Source: Poronia punctata (lineage: Eukaryota; Ascomycota; Sordariomycetes; Xylariales; Xylariaceae). Taken from it: DNA of 26,290 bases. The stretch lies in the NCBI GenBank assembly GCA_022579005.1, contig MU401822.1, forward strand, positions 1 through 26,290. The letters run 5' to 3'. The position numbers and the translations under genes were made by a program. Below the pieces are notes generated by a model that saw only the letters and a program-made list of their open reading frames with translations, did not search any database and was not told the DNA's origin. How positions within the stretch are numbered: the first letter of the stretch is position 1; each line of letters opens with the position of its first letter. Shown here piece by piece: positions 11,477 to 21,460 of this stretch.

Positions 11477-13016
11477 AGCGATGGACTTTTTTGTTTGTCC
11501 TCGTTCTGGTGTTTTCTTATCGTGGACTCGTATAGTGTAGTGTAGTATACAATAAGAAAAGAAAAAAACTACTACTGAGCGCAAATTGAAATTTGCAAGG
11601 CGCGCCAGAAATTATTGTTAATACAAATGGGATGAATAGAATAATAACTGGGTATCATGAGACGATGTAAGGAATGCGACCATCTTGTTCAAGATGATGG
11701 GCACCTTATTGGGTACAAGGACAAGGACCAGATAAAGGTCATTGTTAAATCGTGGTGAACGATTGGCAAGGCAATGTTTAAACATTTGTTGACACAGCAA
11801 CAGAACATCGGGGGTGCCGGGACAGGGATATGGGCTTGTGAGGAGTGGGCCCACCAATTAAAGTCTCTAACTTAGCCTAGTCCAATACTTGTTTGTACAA
11901 GTACCTAGGTACATTACGAGTACCTAATCCTCGACGCAATTCATAGGCTACATTTGTACCTGTTGTTTTTTGAGAACACTTACATGTACCTACAATTGAG
12001 TAACATAGATATCTGTCCAGATCCAGATGTTGCGGTTGTGCGCCGCCGATTGTTTAACTGTAAGAAGAGTTTTATGGATAGTAATACACCTAGGTATTCG
12101 CAGGCGCGGATTCTGGTCTGTCCTCGGATCTACATGTACCCCTTTACATTTCATATGATAGCTACAATGTACATAGAGATAGCCCTGATTCAAGATCATA
12201 TTACATAATACTGACATATGTCGGTTGGGATGGACAACCTGGTTTCCAGCCAAACAGCATATAAGATAGATGATTTAATATATAAAAATCAGTCCATTTA
12301 ACATTCAATCGCATGCACGATCCCGCCACTCGGCTTATAGCGCGTACATTAAGGTTCGTTATTGCTTTGTTGGATCTTGTAACACCCACCTTTTGCTTGC
12401 AGAGTGCGGCCAGAAGTGGGGTCAGAATAGATCCACGAGCTCTACACTCTGCATCTGCATCGCCCCGCCACAAAGCTCGCCGGAGGCGGGAGCGATATCC
12501 AACACCGGCATAGGTAGCTAACGATAAAGTGAAGCCTGATGTTCGCCTAAAAAGCTGCCAGCTAATGTGTTTTACATACGGTGCCAGCATAAGACACAAC
12601 TGTAAATAAGCACTTGCCTTTTCTCGTTGCCTATTAAGAATACTTACAACTTGATTTTCCGGACTTGAAAACAAGCTTATTGTCGTCACTGATATTACGT
12701 ACCTACTTCCCCAACCGCGGAACAAATACGGAAGCTTGCAAGTCCCGAGGCTACGGACCGCCATGCATTTATAGGCGTTTCGCGCCATACCGCCCATCGC
12801 CTTTGATAATAGACTTACGTGTAGCTCAAGTACTAGGTACTTGGTTAGCGCTTGCGGCTTGTCGACTGCAAGGCACTATTGAGACATACGTAATCTTGGT
12901 CAGGCAATTGGAAGGAGAGGGGGATCAGCAGTCACCACATCCTTGACTCCGGAGGTACCACCTGCCTCGCCTGCCTACACATATATATAACAAGGTCAGA
13001 AACAGCGACTCTCATC
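11477..13016. other. Divergent intergenic region between cdc14 and GGPP synthase
   Basis: About 1.5 kb that must hold the promoters of both neighbours. Palindromic CCTAGG/TACCTAGGTAC-like words recur (around 11900-11915, 12090-12096 and 12829-12841), as is common in spacers of some filamentous ascomycetes. A 198-codon minus-strand open frame (12201-12797) has no recognisable domain and is probably chance. I found no tRNA-like sequence. Confidence 0.6.
12982..12990 (+). promoter_or_regulatory. TATA-like element before GGPP synthase
   Basis: TATATATAA lies only 26 bases before the ATG at 13017. If it is used as a TATA box, transcription would start almost at the start codon, so it may instead be 5'-leader sequence or point to use of a later ATG. 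Low confidence. Confidence 0.3.
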
Positions 13017-14246
13017 ATGGCTGCCAACGTCAAATCCAGCAGCAGTCCTGATGTTAGCCTTCCTATCGGCGCTAGCAACCCAATCCCTATAGCCTTCCAA
13101 TCACCAAACGCAATTCCTCCCAGGACTTCATCCACTGGTTACACCACCCCTTCACCTCCTGTCAAGTCTGTTCTTCGTCCCGTACCTGAAGCCAACTGGT
13201 TGGCACAGAGTATTCATACACATCGAAGGGTCGGATCAGCATCCTTATCACCGACATCACCCCATTCTAGTCAGCATCACTTGACCGACATGTCTGGACT
13301 TTACCCCAAGGACCCAGAGAGCTACGCTACCGAGGACTTCAACTTTGGCGCGCATAAGCCGTGGCCTTATAAAAAGGAAAAGATCCTCACCGAACCTTTC
13401 GACTACCTGATGGCGCATCCCGGCAAGGATATTCGTACGCTCTTGATCAACGCCTTCAATCTCTGGCTCAAAGTACCGCAAAGCAGACTTGGCATCATCG
13501 CCAATGTAGTGGCCATGCTCCACACGGCATCGTTGCTCGTCGACGATGTCGAAGACGGCTCCGTGCTCCGACGGGGAGTCCCGGTAGCGCACAGCATCTT
13601 TGGCACGGCGCAGACCATCAACTCGGCCAACTACATATACTTCCAGGCTCTTAGCGAGGTGCAAAAACTCGGAAACCCAAAGGCAGTCAGCATATTCTCG
13701 GAGGAACTGATCAACCTGCACCGCGGACAGGGCATGGATCTGCACTGGCGCGACTCGCTCACCTGCCCGACCGAGGACGAGTACCTCGAGATGGTGAGCA
13801 ACAAGACGGGCGGGCTCTTTCGGCTAGCCATCAAGTTGATGGAGGCCGAGTCAGGCGTCGATCTAGACTGCGTGCCATTGGTAAACCTACTGGGCATCAT
13901 ATTCCAGATCCAAGACGACTACCGCAATTTGCAGAGTCCGGACTACGGACAGAATAAAGGTCTATGCGAAGACTTGACGGAAGGCAAATTCTCCTTTGTC
14001 ATCATACATAGCATCCGATCTCGCCCCGACGATAGGCAGCTTATCAATATCCTGAAGCAGAAGCCATCGGACGATACGATAAAACATTATGCCGTCAAGT
14101 ATATGCAAGGCACCGGCAGTTTTGAGTATACCAAGAAAGTCCTTGATATACTCATCAAGAGGGCGCGGAAGACGGCCGATGAGCTGGGCGAGAATAAGGA
14201 GGCTAGTATCGGAATTCATAAAATCCTGGATAAACTTGTCGTGTAA
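13017..14246 (+). CDS. ggs1: Geranylgeranyl diphosphate synthase
   Basis: An intronless frame of 409 residues. It condenses farnesyl diphosphate (or shorter allylic diphosphates) with isopentenyl diphosphate to C20 GGPP, used for protein prenylation, carotenoids and diterpenes. All family marks are present: GKDIR at 136-140, the first aspartate-rich motif DDVED at 176-180 followed by [26 protein letters not shown], the second motif DDYRN at 300-304, and [11 protein letters not shown]. The core, from [10 protein letters not shown] (residue 91) on, matches the al-3/GGS1 type of filamentous ascomycetes. The first 90 residues are a Ser/Pro-rich, probably disordered extension. One oddity is V328 in GKFSFVIIH, where the family normally has proline. 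No terpene cyclase, P450 or prenyltransferase lies beside it, so I read it as the primary-metabolism copy, though a secondary-metabolism paralogue cannot be excluded. Confidence 0.95.
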   Translation: MAANVKSSSSPDVSLPIGASNPIPIAFQSPNAIPPRTSSTGYTTPSPPVKSVLRPVPEANWLAQSIHTHRRVGSASLSPTSPHSSQHHLTDMSGLYPKDPESYATEDFNFGAHKPWPYKKEKILTEPFDYLMAHPGKDIRTLLINAFNLWLKVPQSRLGIIANVVAMLHTASLLVDDVEDGSVLRRGVPVAHSIFGTAQTINSANYIYFQALSEVQKLGNPKAVSIFSEELINLHRGQGMDLHWRDSLTCPTEDEYLEMVSNKTGGLFRLAIKLMEAESGVDLDCVPLVNLLGIIFQIQDDYRNLQSPDYGQNKGLCEDLTEGKFSFVIIHSIRSRPDDRQLINILKQKPSDDTIKHYAVKYMQGTGSFEYTKKVLDILIKRARKTADELGENKEASIGIHKILDKLVV

Positions 14247-14938
14247 AGTCCGTTGACTACCAGTTTGCTGGCGGATTTCAGGATATGGCGCAAGTGCAGG
14301 TTTAGTCGTCTTTTATTCGGTGGTGAAAATTGCCCAGTCTCGTGGAATTTGTTGGATGTTCACATATGCTGAAGGGAAGAGAAGGCGGACATCTGTTGGA
14401 AAACAATATCTCGTATCACCTTGACGGTCAAGCGAGGATTCCTCTTTATCCTTTTCCCATCTTACTACACTTAATACTCGCAGCGGAGTATCGATATCCG
14501 GCAATGTTTGACATTTCTCATGTGGTGCTGGTTTTCGGCAACTATGATACTCGAGTATAATCAAAATACAACAGTGAGCGTTTATTCCTGGCTTTTCTCT
14601 CCAGTGTTTGTTTCGACGAGACTTTTTGATCCCTTTGGTACGGGGCACATGAAACCTCGGCTTGCAACTTTGCTGGGAAGCGTTGAATCACTTCCTTTTT
14701 TTTTAAAAAAAAACAACTCCCATATGGGGATTTTCTATACAACTCCATCAAGACAAGTCGCACTTTATAAACGCCTGCCTTTGTGATATATAATGTCTTC
14801 GTCTCGCCATTTTCCTCCCTCCCTTCACCGCTTAATGTCATTTCTGTGGTCTGCCGTTGTTTGTTTATACCAAAGCACACCAGTCATTGATTTCTCCATG
14901 GTTCCCTCTTCATGTCCTTTTTAAACTCGTATACTCGT
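14247..14938. other. Convergent intergenic spacer
   Basis: This spacer separates the stops of the GGPP synthase gene and sec28, so it should hold both 3' untranslated ends. Short open frames on both strands (around 14313-14880) are not protein-like. A T/A homopolymer patch lies near 14695-14712. Nothing else is recognised. Confidence 0.6.
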
Positions 14939-16017
14939 TTAAGCCGCTACCTTTGCACTGAATTTAGCAGCGGCCTTGTCGAACAGGTCGCTCTTCTCCT
15001 CTAGATCCACAAGGAGCGGGTGTTCGGGGCTGGCGTCTTTTAGGGAACTGTAAATTTTTTTTTTTGGTTCTTGGGTTAGCAAGCATTGCTACATATATAT
15101 GACAGCTTATATAAACATACCTGCTCAGCGCAGCGGGATTCTTGCCTGTAATAACAGACAAGACGAGAAGATTGGCAATAGCATCGGCGTAACCGGGCTG
15201 TTTCTGCAACGCCTGTTGCAACGCGGCCTCGGCCTCTTCGACCCGACCCAGATGTAATTCGCACACGGCCTGCGAGACAAGAGTGGCGATCGATGATGTG
15301 GCGGGGGCTTGGGCCAGTTCCTCGAATACGTAAAAGGCTTGTTGGTACTTCTCGCCGCCGACGCGCAGACCGACCCAGGATTCGGCCAGGTTGACGAGGA
15401 GGGAGTCCTGGGCCCAGCGACGCGCGGATGTCACTTCTTTTAGGGCGAGGTCGGTGCGGTTTTGTTGGAGGTGGATTTGGGTTGTTAGGGCTATGGCGTC
15501 GACTGTGTTGTGTTCGATTAGTATTTGTTGTTAAGGGGGGGGTTAAAGTTGGTATTTTTGGGGGGTTAAGATAGGTAGGTGGGAAAGGGAAAGGGAAAGG
15601 GAAAAACTCACGACTTCCAGAATGTTTAGACAATAGAGACAGGGCCTCGTCCGATTTCCCGGCCGCCTGTAATACGGTCCCGCCTAACACCTGGACAGTC
15701 TGATTTTCTTCGCCTTCGGATTGGACGAGTTGTTCGACGGCCTCGACGGCCTCGTCCGTCCGTCCTAGGGCGGATTGCGCCAGGGCCGCGACGGCCGCGA
15801 GTTCGGGCGAAGATGACGACGTCTCGTCTTGTATCTCGGATAACACATCTTCGGCTTGTCCTAACGCGATGCGGGCGCGGAAGACGAGGACTCGTGCCGT
15901 GGTTTCGTTCTCCGAGGATAGCGCGGATGTGTCGAAGGAGATGACTTCTTCGTATTGTCCCTGGTGGAAGTAGTTGTGGATGTTGAGGAGCTCGCCTTCT
16001 GCCGAGTAGGGGTCCAT
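14939..16017 (-). CDS. sec28: Coatomer subunit epsilon (epsilon-COP)
   Basis: Three exons: 16017-15612, 15502-15121 and 15047-14939. They are joined by introns of 109 bases (GTGAGT, branch ACTAAT, ACAG) and 73 bases (GTATGT...ACAG) and give 298 residues, the usual family length. The protein starts MDPYSAEGELLNIHNYFHQG, the conserved opening of epsilon-COP, and is built of TPR-like helical pairs (for example EVTSARRWAQDSLLVNLAE, YVFEELAQ, and EAEAALQQALQKQPGYADAIANLLVL). It ends HPLLVDLEEKSDLFDKAAAKF, again typical. Epsilon-COP stabilises alpha-COP in the COPI coat, which carries Golgi-to-ER and intra-Golgi traffic. Both splice junctions restore the conserved frame, so the model is secure. Confidence 0.94.
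15581..15601 (+). repeat. Four GGGAAA repeats, potential G-quadruplex, in sec28 intron 1
   Basis: Four GGG tracts separated by AAA lie on the plus strand, which is the template strand for sec28, immediately inside the 5' splice site of its first intron. Further G runs at 15534-15542 and 15560-15565 lie in the same intron. Quadruplex formation is an inference from the spacing only. Confidence 0.6.
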
Positions 16018-16690
16018 TTTGGGAGGCCTGTGGGTTGTCTTTTGTGTGTCTTGTTTATATAAAGAATATGAAAATAAATGGGAAGCAGGTCGTTGTGTAT
16101 TAGTTGTTGGGGTGCTACCTGCTCGTACATGTATCTACCTATTCGTGGACTGGGAGGGATAGAGGTCGGATCCCTGACAGCTGGTCAATTGAGCGTTGAC
16201 ATGGATAAGGTACCTCTTGTGCTTTTGGGTAGTGGGGTGTGGGGGAATGATGACTAATATTTCCAACTTCATGTGAGATGCGTGCAATCCAAAACACCAA
16301 CTGTTTTGCTCCAATCAGATATAGTTTGTGCACTTGGATGAAAGGATTTCATTTTTGGTGATTAAAAGCCAAACGAATAAGTGCAAGGTAAATGTCTCTC
16401 CAAAAACGAATAGTCCATGATTCGGCCCGTTATCGCGAAGTTATGGAAATTAACATCAAGAGAAACTGTCTCCAGTGGTGTTGCTGTTCACGTGTGTAAC
16501 TTATTGCAAAGCGTTATGGGCTCGTTATGTCATCAATTCATGCCTCAGAAAAATCAAAGAGGCTGACTAAACTACCGACGCGAACCCCGAATTCTTTTCC
16601 CTTGTTGTGAAGGAAAAAAAAAAAAAAAAAAAAAGAAGAAGCCAGACCGAACGCCAACAGTGCACAGAAACCCCCCCCCTCCTCCCCCCC
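16018..16690. other. Intergenic, sec28 upstream region
   Basis: This stretch runs from the sec28 start to the stop of the next minus-strand gene. It should hold the sec28 promoter and the 3' end of the following gene. No gene is seen. The part nearest 16690 is homopolymeric (A21 at 16614-16634 and C runs at 16671-16690). Confidence 0.6.
16614..16690. repeat. A21 and C9/C7 homopolymer tracts
   Basis: A21 (16614-16634), then C9-T-CC-T-C7 (16671-16690) abutting the stop codon at 16693-16691. In the minus-strand transcript these read as G7-A-GG-A-G9 directly after the stop, followed by a long U run, so they lie in the 3' untranslated region of the neighbouring gene. Confidence 0.85.
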
Positions 16691-18247
16691 TTACTCCTCA
16701 GCCTCGTCCTCGTCCTCGTCCTCAGCCTTGGCCTTGGCCGCAGCCTTGAGGGCAGCCATCTTCTGGACTTTCTTGAGAGTGTGGTCCACATTCATCAAGA
16801 AAAGGCGCATGGTAAAAATGGGACGGGCCCCCTCGCCCGTCTCATCCTCCAAGTCCTCCTCTCCCTCGAAGGGCGCGATGTTCAAATCGTCCATCATCTT
16901 ACTGACGGCGTGGAGGATCTCCATGTCGGTAGGCGAGGTACCGTCCTTGCGTTCGAACTCTCCGCCTTGGGAAGAGGTGATGGATACTTGGGACGAGCGA
17001 CGAGCCATCTGGGCATCTGTTTGAAGAGCCATCTTAGCGGCAAGCTCTTCTTCTCGTTCGATACGGGCGAGTTCAGCTGTTAAAGTGGTGTTAGAAAAAA
17101 AAAGACACAGGATGATATGATTAGTGATGATGATGATGATGATAAAACTTACCGCCACGATCATACTCCTCATCCATGTCGAAGATGGTAGCTCCGAAAT
17201 CCTCATACCCGGCTCTAAAAGCTCGCGCTTTGTCCTTTTCCTCTATCATGTCTCTGGTACCTTTTTCGATACCCTCTGCGTAAGCCTTAAAGGCGAGAGA
17301 CTGGGGGTATTGGCCGGAATAGGGTTGGATGAGGGCGCCGAAGAAACGAGGCAGGTCTTCTTCTGGGGCGAGCATGATGGCGTTGCCGACGGCGACGTCG
17401 GTCCGGGGAACAGTAGGATATTTTCTTGTCGCAGGCTCTTGTTGACGGCTGCTGCTACTGTTGGGGCGTCTGCCCCCCTCTTCGTAGTTGGTAGCTGCTT
17501 TGGCAGCTGCCATTGATTCCTGACGAGCCCGTTCGACTCGCTTCATCTGTTCGTAACGGTCGGCCAGGGCCTCGTCAATTGCCTGGATACGGGCAAGTTC
17601 CTCGAGGTCTTCCATCCTCGTTGGGGCATGGGAGCCCGAGATGACAAAAGGGCCGCCTTCCGGACCCGCGGGGAGACGTATGGCGCCTGCCGTGTTGGGG
17701 ATCGGGATGGGTTGGCTGGGGACGAAGACGTCGTCGACGACGTGTTGTTCGACCGCGGACTTGTACGATCCGGAGCTAGAACTGGAGGTAGAACCGGATC
17801 CCTCTGCAACTTGTTCTTGTTCTTGGCCGGCCATGCTGTTGTTTCCCTGTCCGGAAACTGCAACGGTGTTCTGCTCGTTGCCTTGGTTGGTTTCCGGGAA
17901 CATGCCGGTGCCCTCGGAGCTGGACTCGGAAGAGCTGGGTTCGGATCCAGATTCGTAGAACTGAAATCTTAGCATCTTGGCCTGTATTCTCATAAATGTC
18001 AGTATATATATTCAGACAGAGTGGGGGAAATAGTGCCGTGTTGGTTGACTTACGAAAACGAAAATAGTTCTTCTGTCCGTTCTGAAGCTCTGGTTCACAA
18101 GAGAAAGGTTGCCGAAGATCGAGACTGTATCAAGCGGTATAAGAATCAGTGTCATGCAAGTGGAAGGAGAGATTGAATTGGCTGTGGTTTAATAGTGGCA
18201 TGTTACTTACCAATATATCCCTCTGTATCGAAGAGAGACAAGAAAGA
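16691..18247 (-). CDS. Hypothetical spliced protein, Ser-rich then charged helical
   Basis: I do not recognise a family. The secure exons are 17981-17153 and 17076-16691, joined by a 76-base GTAAGT...ACAG intron. Read from an ATG at 17993, which the longer model places in an intron, they give 408 residues. More likely the gene continues upstream. GTAAGT/CAG introns at 17982-18053 and 18125-18210 keep the frame open through exons 18124-18054 (VSIFGNLSLVNQSF...TIFVF) and 18247-18211 (or a 12-base microexon 18222-18211), giving about 440 residues without a start codon yet. The protein has a Ser/Glu-rich segment after FQFYESGSEP, a helical E/R/K-rich middle (LEELARIQAIDEALADRYEQM), a globular-looking part (FFGALIQPYSGQYPQSLAFKA), and an acidic/Lys C-terminus. 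The neighbouring sec28 is on the same strand, with no functional link evident. Confidence 0.6.
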
Positions 18248-18564
18248 CTATGAGAGCCTTGATGGATGGAGAGGTACCGCAAAGAAAAAACAAGAGAAAG
18301 GTGAATTCAGCAACTTCCTTTTTGTTCAAATCGTTGCCTGGTAGAAAGCTGTGAATGGGGAATCCGAGGCGTAAGCAAGATGCCAGGGATATATGACGAG
18401 GGTAGAAAAAGAGAGGAAACCCGGTGTTACTATGAACAATGATGAGGTCTAGAAGGATCTTGTCGTATCCTTTCCTTCGTAGAAGCGGGTTGTTGTATGA
18501 GGTTGGATTGACACCAGAGATGTCAAAGAAATGGTATCAATGGGAAATGTTATAATGCACCTAC

Positions 18565-18655
18565 AGGTACAACGATGAAGAGGCCGTAATAGTTGACCAG
18601 AATGATCAAGTTAATTAAATCTAGCAAGTTGCTAGAGGATGCGCAGTGTGAGAGG

Positions 18656-18686
<31 letters not shown>

Positions 18687-19091
18687 AAAGGCCGCCAAAT
18701 CGTGAGATCAGGAAGTTGGTAAAGAAGTGGGAAGGGAATGAAATGAAATGCAAAGGATGTATGCATTGATGCTTTTCAAAAGTGCGTGTACCTTGACGAT
18801 GTACATCAGTCAGTAATGGCCTGATAGCAGGAAAATGTACATACATCTGGGACTGACTTACTAGAGAAATGCGGATCCCACGATGTCATTGTTGGCGGCC
18901 TGTGTTTGTGGTGTCGAGCCGCAGTTGAAAAGAAAGCCGCGATGCGGCTTGACACCTTTGATGATGATGGTAGGGGGGGTGGCCTAATGGCCAGTGAAGA
19001 TGAAGTATAAGGGCTCTGGCCACCAGTCAAAATGGAAGCAGGTGAGCAGCACCAGGACGAAGAAGATGAGGATTTCCAGGATGAGCGGCAT
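18565..19091 (-). other. Possible 5' exons of the preceding gene
   Basis: A candidate exon 18631-18565 encodes a hydrophobic, membrane-like stretch (LINLIILVNYYGLFIVVP) flanked by CTAG acceptors and a GTAGGT donor, and would join in frame to 18247. Upstream, a GTAAGT donor at 18861 ends an open segment (NNDIVGSAFL, or MTSWDPHFS in another frame). The nearest ATG with a strongly hydrophobic start, MPLILEILIFFVLVLLT, lies at 19091 and needs one more intron to avoid a TAG at about 18986. The introns this model needs (230 and 317 bases) are longer than elsewhere in the window. The exact chain is not resolved from sequence alone. Confidence 0.35.
18656..18682. repeat. (GT)n microsatellite
   Basis: A run of alternating G and T (GTGTGTGTGT...) sits inside the presumed 230-base intron 18632-18861 of the minus-strand gene. 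Open frames across it give only His-Thr repeats and are not credible coding. Confidence 0.85.
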
Positions 19092-20110
19092 GGTAATTGA
19101 TGTCCTTGGATATCTTTTTCTTATTATTGGCTTGCAAGTGCAATTTAATTGCAGTAATAACAATACTTCTTAGTGCTTGGTCAAATGTGAAGAGAGTCGG
19201 CGACAATTAACTTGATATGTGGTTCTGGTGCTTGGTGTTGTAGTAAAGTGTAAAGGTGTGCAGGTCTGGGAAAGTCGGCGACGGATAGGTTTATATACAG
19301 CCACTAGAAGGAACCAAGGTACCAGGTTGATTTGGGAAGTAAACATCTGTCAATGGGATTTCCCATTCAGAAAAACCAGTCACCAGATGCCAACATCAAA
19401 GTTGGTAGTTCACAATGGGTCACGTGAGGAAGACAATGGTAGCCAAGGTAGCTGTGAGAAAAGGAGCCTCTGTATTCACTCAAGCCTCTAAAGGGCAGCC
19501 ACTAGTCTTTCAATGCAGGTTGGCTGTGCAATATTAAACCCTTAACAGCATCTTGTATTGGATTTAGGCCATTCCTTTTCACGTACATTCATTAATGGTA
19601 GATCCATGGAACACGTCATCGTCTCCTTCAGGCCAGAAGGCCAATCTTTGCGCTTCTAGATATCCCATGTCACTTGAAACGGCCAGCAAATACATGTCTA
19701 GCTAACTCTGACTCTTCTCTAGCGACCTGGAACCCACCCCGGACACTGGTTGGAAAGAGTAGTCGAATCGAGCAGCTTGACCTCGTATGTATAATGTAGC
19801 TTAATTACATACTTAGGTCTGTGGCAGTTGCTACATCCCATCTTGGGGCCAACAGTGATGCTATTTCATCCTTGCTTACTATGAAATCAAACAAGAGGGT
19901 GCAGAGCATTAAAAACAAGAAGTAGGATAGGAAGAATAAGGTAGCTATGCAGCGATCATAACAGGAGGAGTTTCTACGCTGGATCCAAACATCAGCAGTC
20001 GGCAGAAGGATACCGCGCTGCTTTTTTTGACAGTCGGAGATACGTCATCAAATTCGAGAAACCAGATATTCGGACTAGGTACGGTAGAAATAGCGAACAG
20101 CGTAAAAATG
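19092..20110. other. Intergenic, right edge of gene island
   Basis: Normal base composition with no recognisable gene. A 90-codon plus-strand open frame (19219-19491) is low in protein-like character and is probably chance. The region presumably contains the promoter of the minus-strand gene on its left. Confidence 0.55.
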
Positions 20111-20125
20111 CCTATGTAGTGCTAG

Positions 20126-20154
20126 GCAAGCTATTTTTAAAATAAAAAGCTTGC
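20126..20154. repeat. Inverted repeat at the right AT/GC boundary
   Basis: GCAAGCT at 20126-20132 and AGCTTGC at 20148-20154 are perfect inverted arms around an A/T-only centre. It coincides with the sharp switch into AT-rich sequence, so it could mark the end of an inserted element, though seven-base arms may also be chance. Confidence 0.5.
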
Positions 20155-20929
20155 TACTTTACTTTTAATACTACGTTAAAAAGTAGCTACTTTTAATTTT
20201 AAATACGTTATAAATTAAAGTATAAGCACTTTAATTTAAATTTTATATATATAGCGCTTTTTATTTACTACTAAAAGCTTATAAGTTAATAAGTTAGCAT
20301 ATTACTAAGTATAAAAAGCGTATGTTATAAATAAAAACCTTTAATTGCAAGCATATTAGCTTTATAAACTTTAATAAATTAAATAAAAAAAAAAAAATCT
20401 TAAATAATAAATAAATAATATTTAAAACTTGCTTAAAATATTACTAATCTTGTTTAAAAAACTTTTAAAAATATTTTAAGTATTTACTACTATTATAACA
20501 AGCTTTTTAAAACAGTTACTTTGCTTTTAAAATAAAATAAAAGTAATAAAGATAATAAGTAAAATGCTAAGTAGTTAGTTAAAGTAAGCAATTTGCTATT
20601 AAATAATAGCGTATACTTAGTATATATTTTAAAGTGCACTTATATTAGTATTATTATATTTTAACATTTTAAAATAAATATTAAAATTATATATTATTAA
20701 TTTATTTATTTAAAACTTTAATAAAGCAATAAGCTTTTTATATATGCTTTTTATTACTATATAATAGTTAATAAATATTTTTATATTATTAACAAAGTTT
20801 TAATTTATAAAAAGTAGCAAAGGTAGTTACTATTAAAGCAATAAATATATTAATATTTACAGCTTTAAGTATTATAACAATTTTTTAAAAAGTTGCTTTT
20901 AAAAGCTAACTAAAAGCAATTATTATAAA

Positions 20930-21165
20930 AGAGGTCTTAATAAGTAGCAAAAATAGCATAGCAGCAAAAGGTGCTTAAAAAAGCAGCAAAAAAAGGCTAG
21001 GCAGTTAATAAAGTTAAAAAAAAAAAAAGGTAACAGCAGCAAGAATAGCAGCAAAAATAATAGCAAAAACAGTAAAAAAAAGCAAAGCAAACAACAAGGA
21101 CGCAAGCAAAAACACAAGCAACAGCAAAAAAAATAGCAAAAAAAATAATAAAAAAACATTTAACA
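20930..21165 (+). pseudogene. Possible ghost of a K/Q/A-rich transposon reading frame
   Basis: This patch is unusually rich in AGCA/GCAA/AAG words compared with the rest of the arm. Read on the plus strand it gives Lys-, Gln- and Ser-rich peptide broken by stops, which, if CAG-to-TAG changes are assumed, resembles the basic low-complexity tails that often end fungal DDE transposases. Family assignment is not possible, and the alternative is an ordinary low-complexity repeat. Confidence 0.25.
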
Positions 21166-21427
21166 CTATTAAATTATATTTATTATTATTATTATTATTG
21201 TCTATATTTTAATAGTAGTTAAAGTAGTTATTGTTAACTTTTTTATAAACTTTTTTAAAGTTTACATCTTTATTTTTATTATTATTTTTATTTTTTTTTT
21301 TTTTTTTTTTTTTAGTTTTAAGCTACTAGTTGTTTTTAAAATAGTTAAGGTTATTAATATTAAAGCAAGCAGCGCTATGTAAAAAATAGCTAAGCTTTAT
21401 AAAAGCCTTATAAAGCGCTTTAAATTC

Positions 21428-21460
<33 letters not shown>

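Noticed and set aside
12201..12797. 198-codon minus-strand open frame between cdc14 and GGPP synthase
   Set aside because: It is long enough to notice, but its residue composition is not protein-like, no motif is recognised and it fills the likely promoter region. I cannot exclude a lineage-specific gene.
13017..14246. GGPP synthase as the seed of a diterpene biosynthetic cluster
   Set aside because: The neighbours are cdc14 and sec28, housekeeping genes; no cyclase, P450, prenyltransferase or transporter is within the window.
17124..17153. Six-histidine tail at the end of the 290-codon open frame
   Set aside because: The histidines come from reading through a GTAAGT donor into (ATC)n intron sequence; the spliced product continues as AELARIEREEE.
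18248..18564. Open hydrophobic frame on the minus strand (GYDKILLDLIIVHSNTG...)
   Set aside because: About 95 codons are open, but no splice choice I tried joins it in frame to both flanking exons and it lacks a start, so I treated it as intron sequence.
19219..19491. 90-codon plus-strand open frame
   Set aside because: No recognisable features; it lies in the upstream region of the minus-strand gene.
20923..21159. 78-codon minus-strand frame rich in Phe, Leu and Cys
   Set aside because: It is the antisense of a low-complexity K/Q-rich patch in decayed DNA, not a membrane protein gene.
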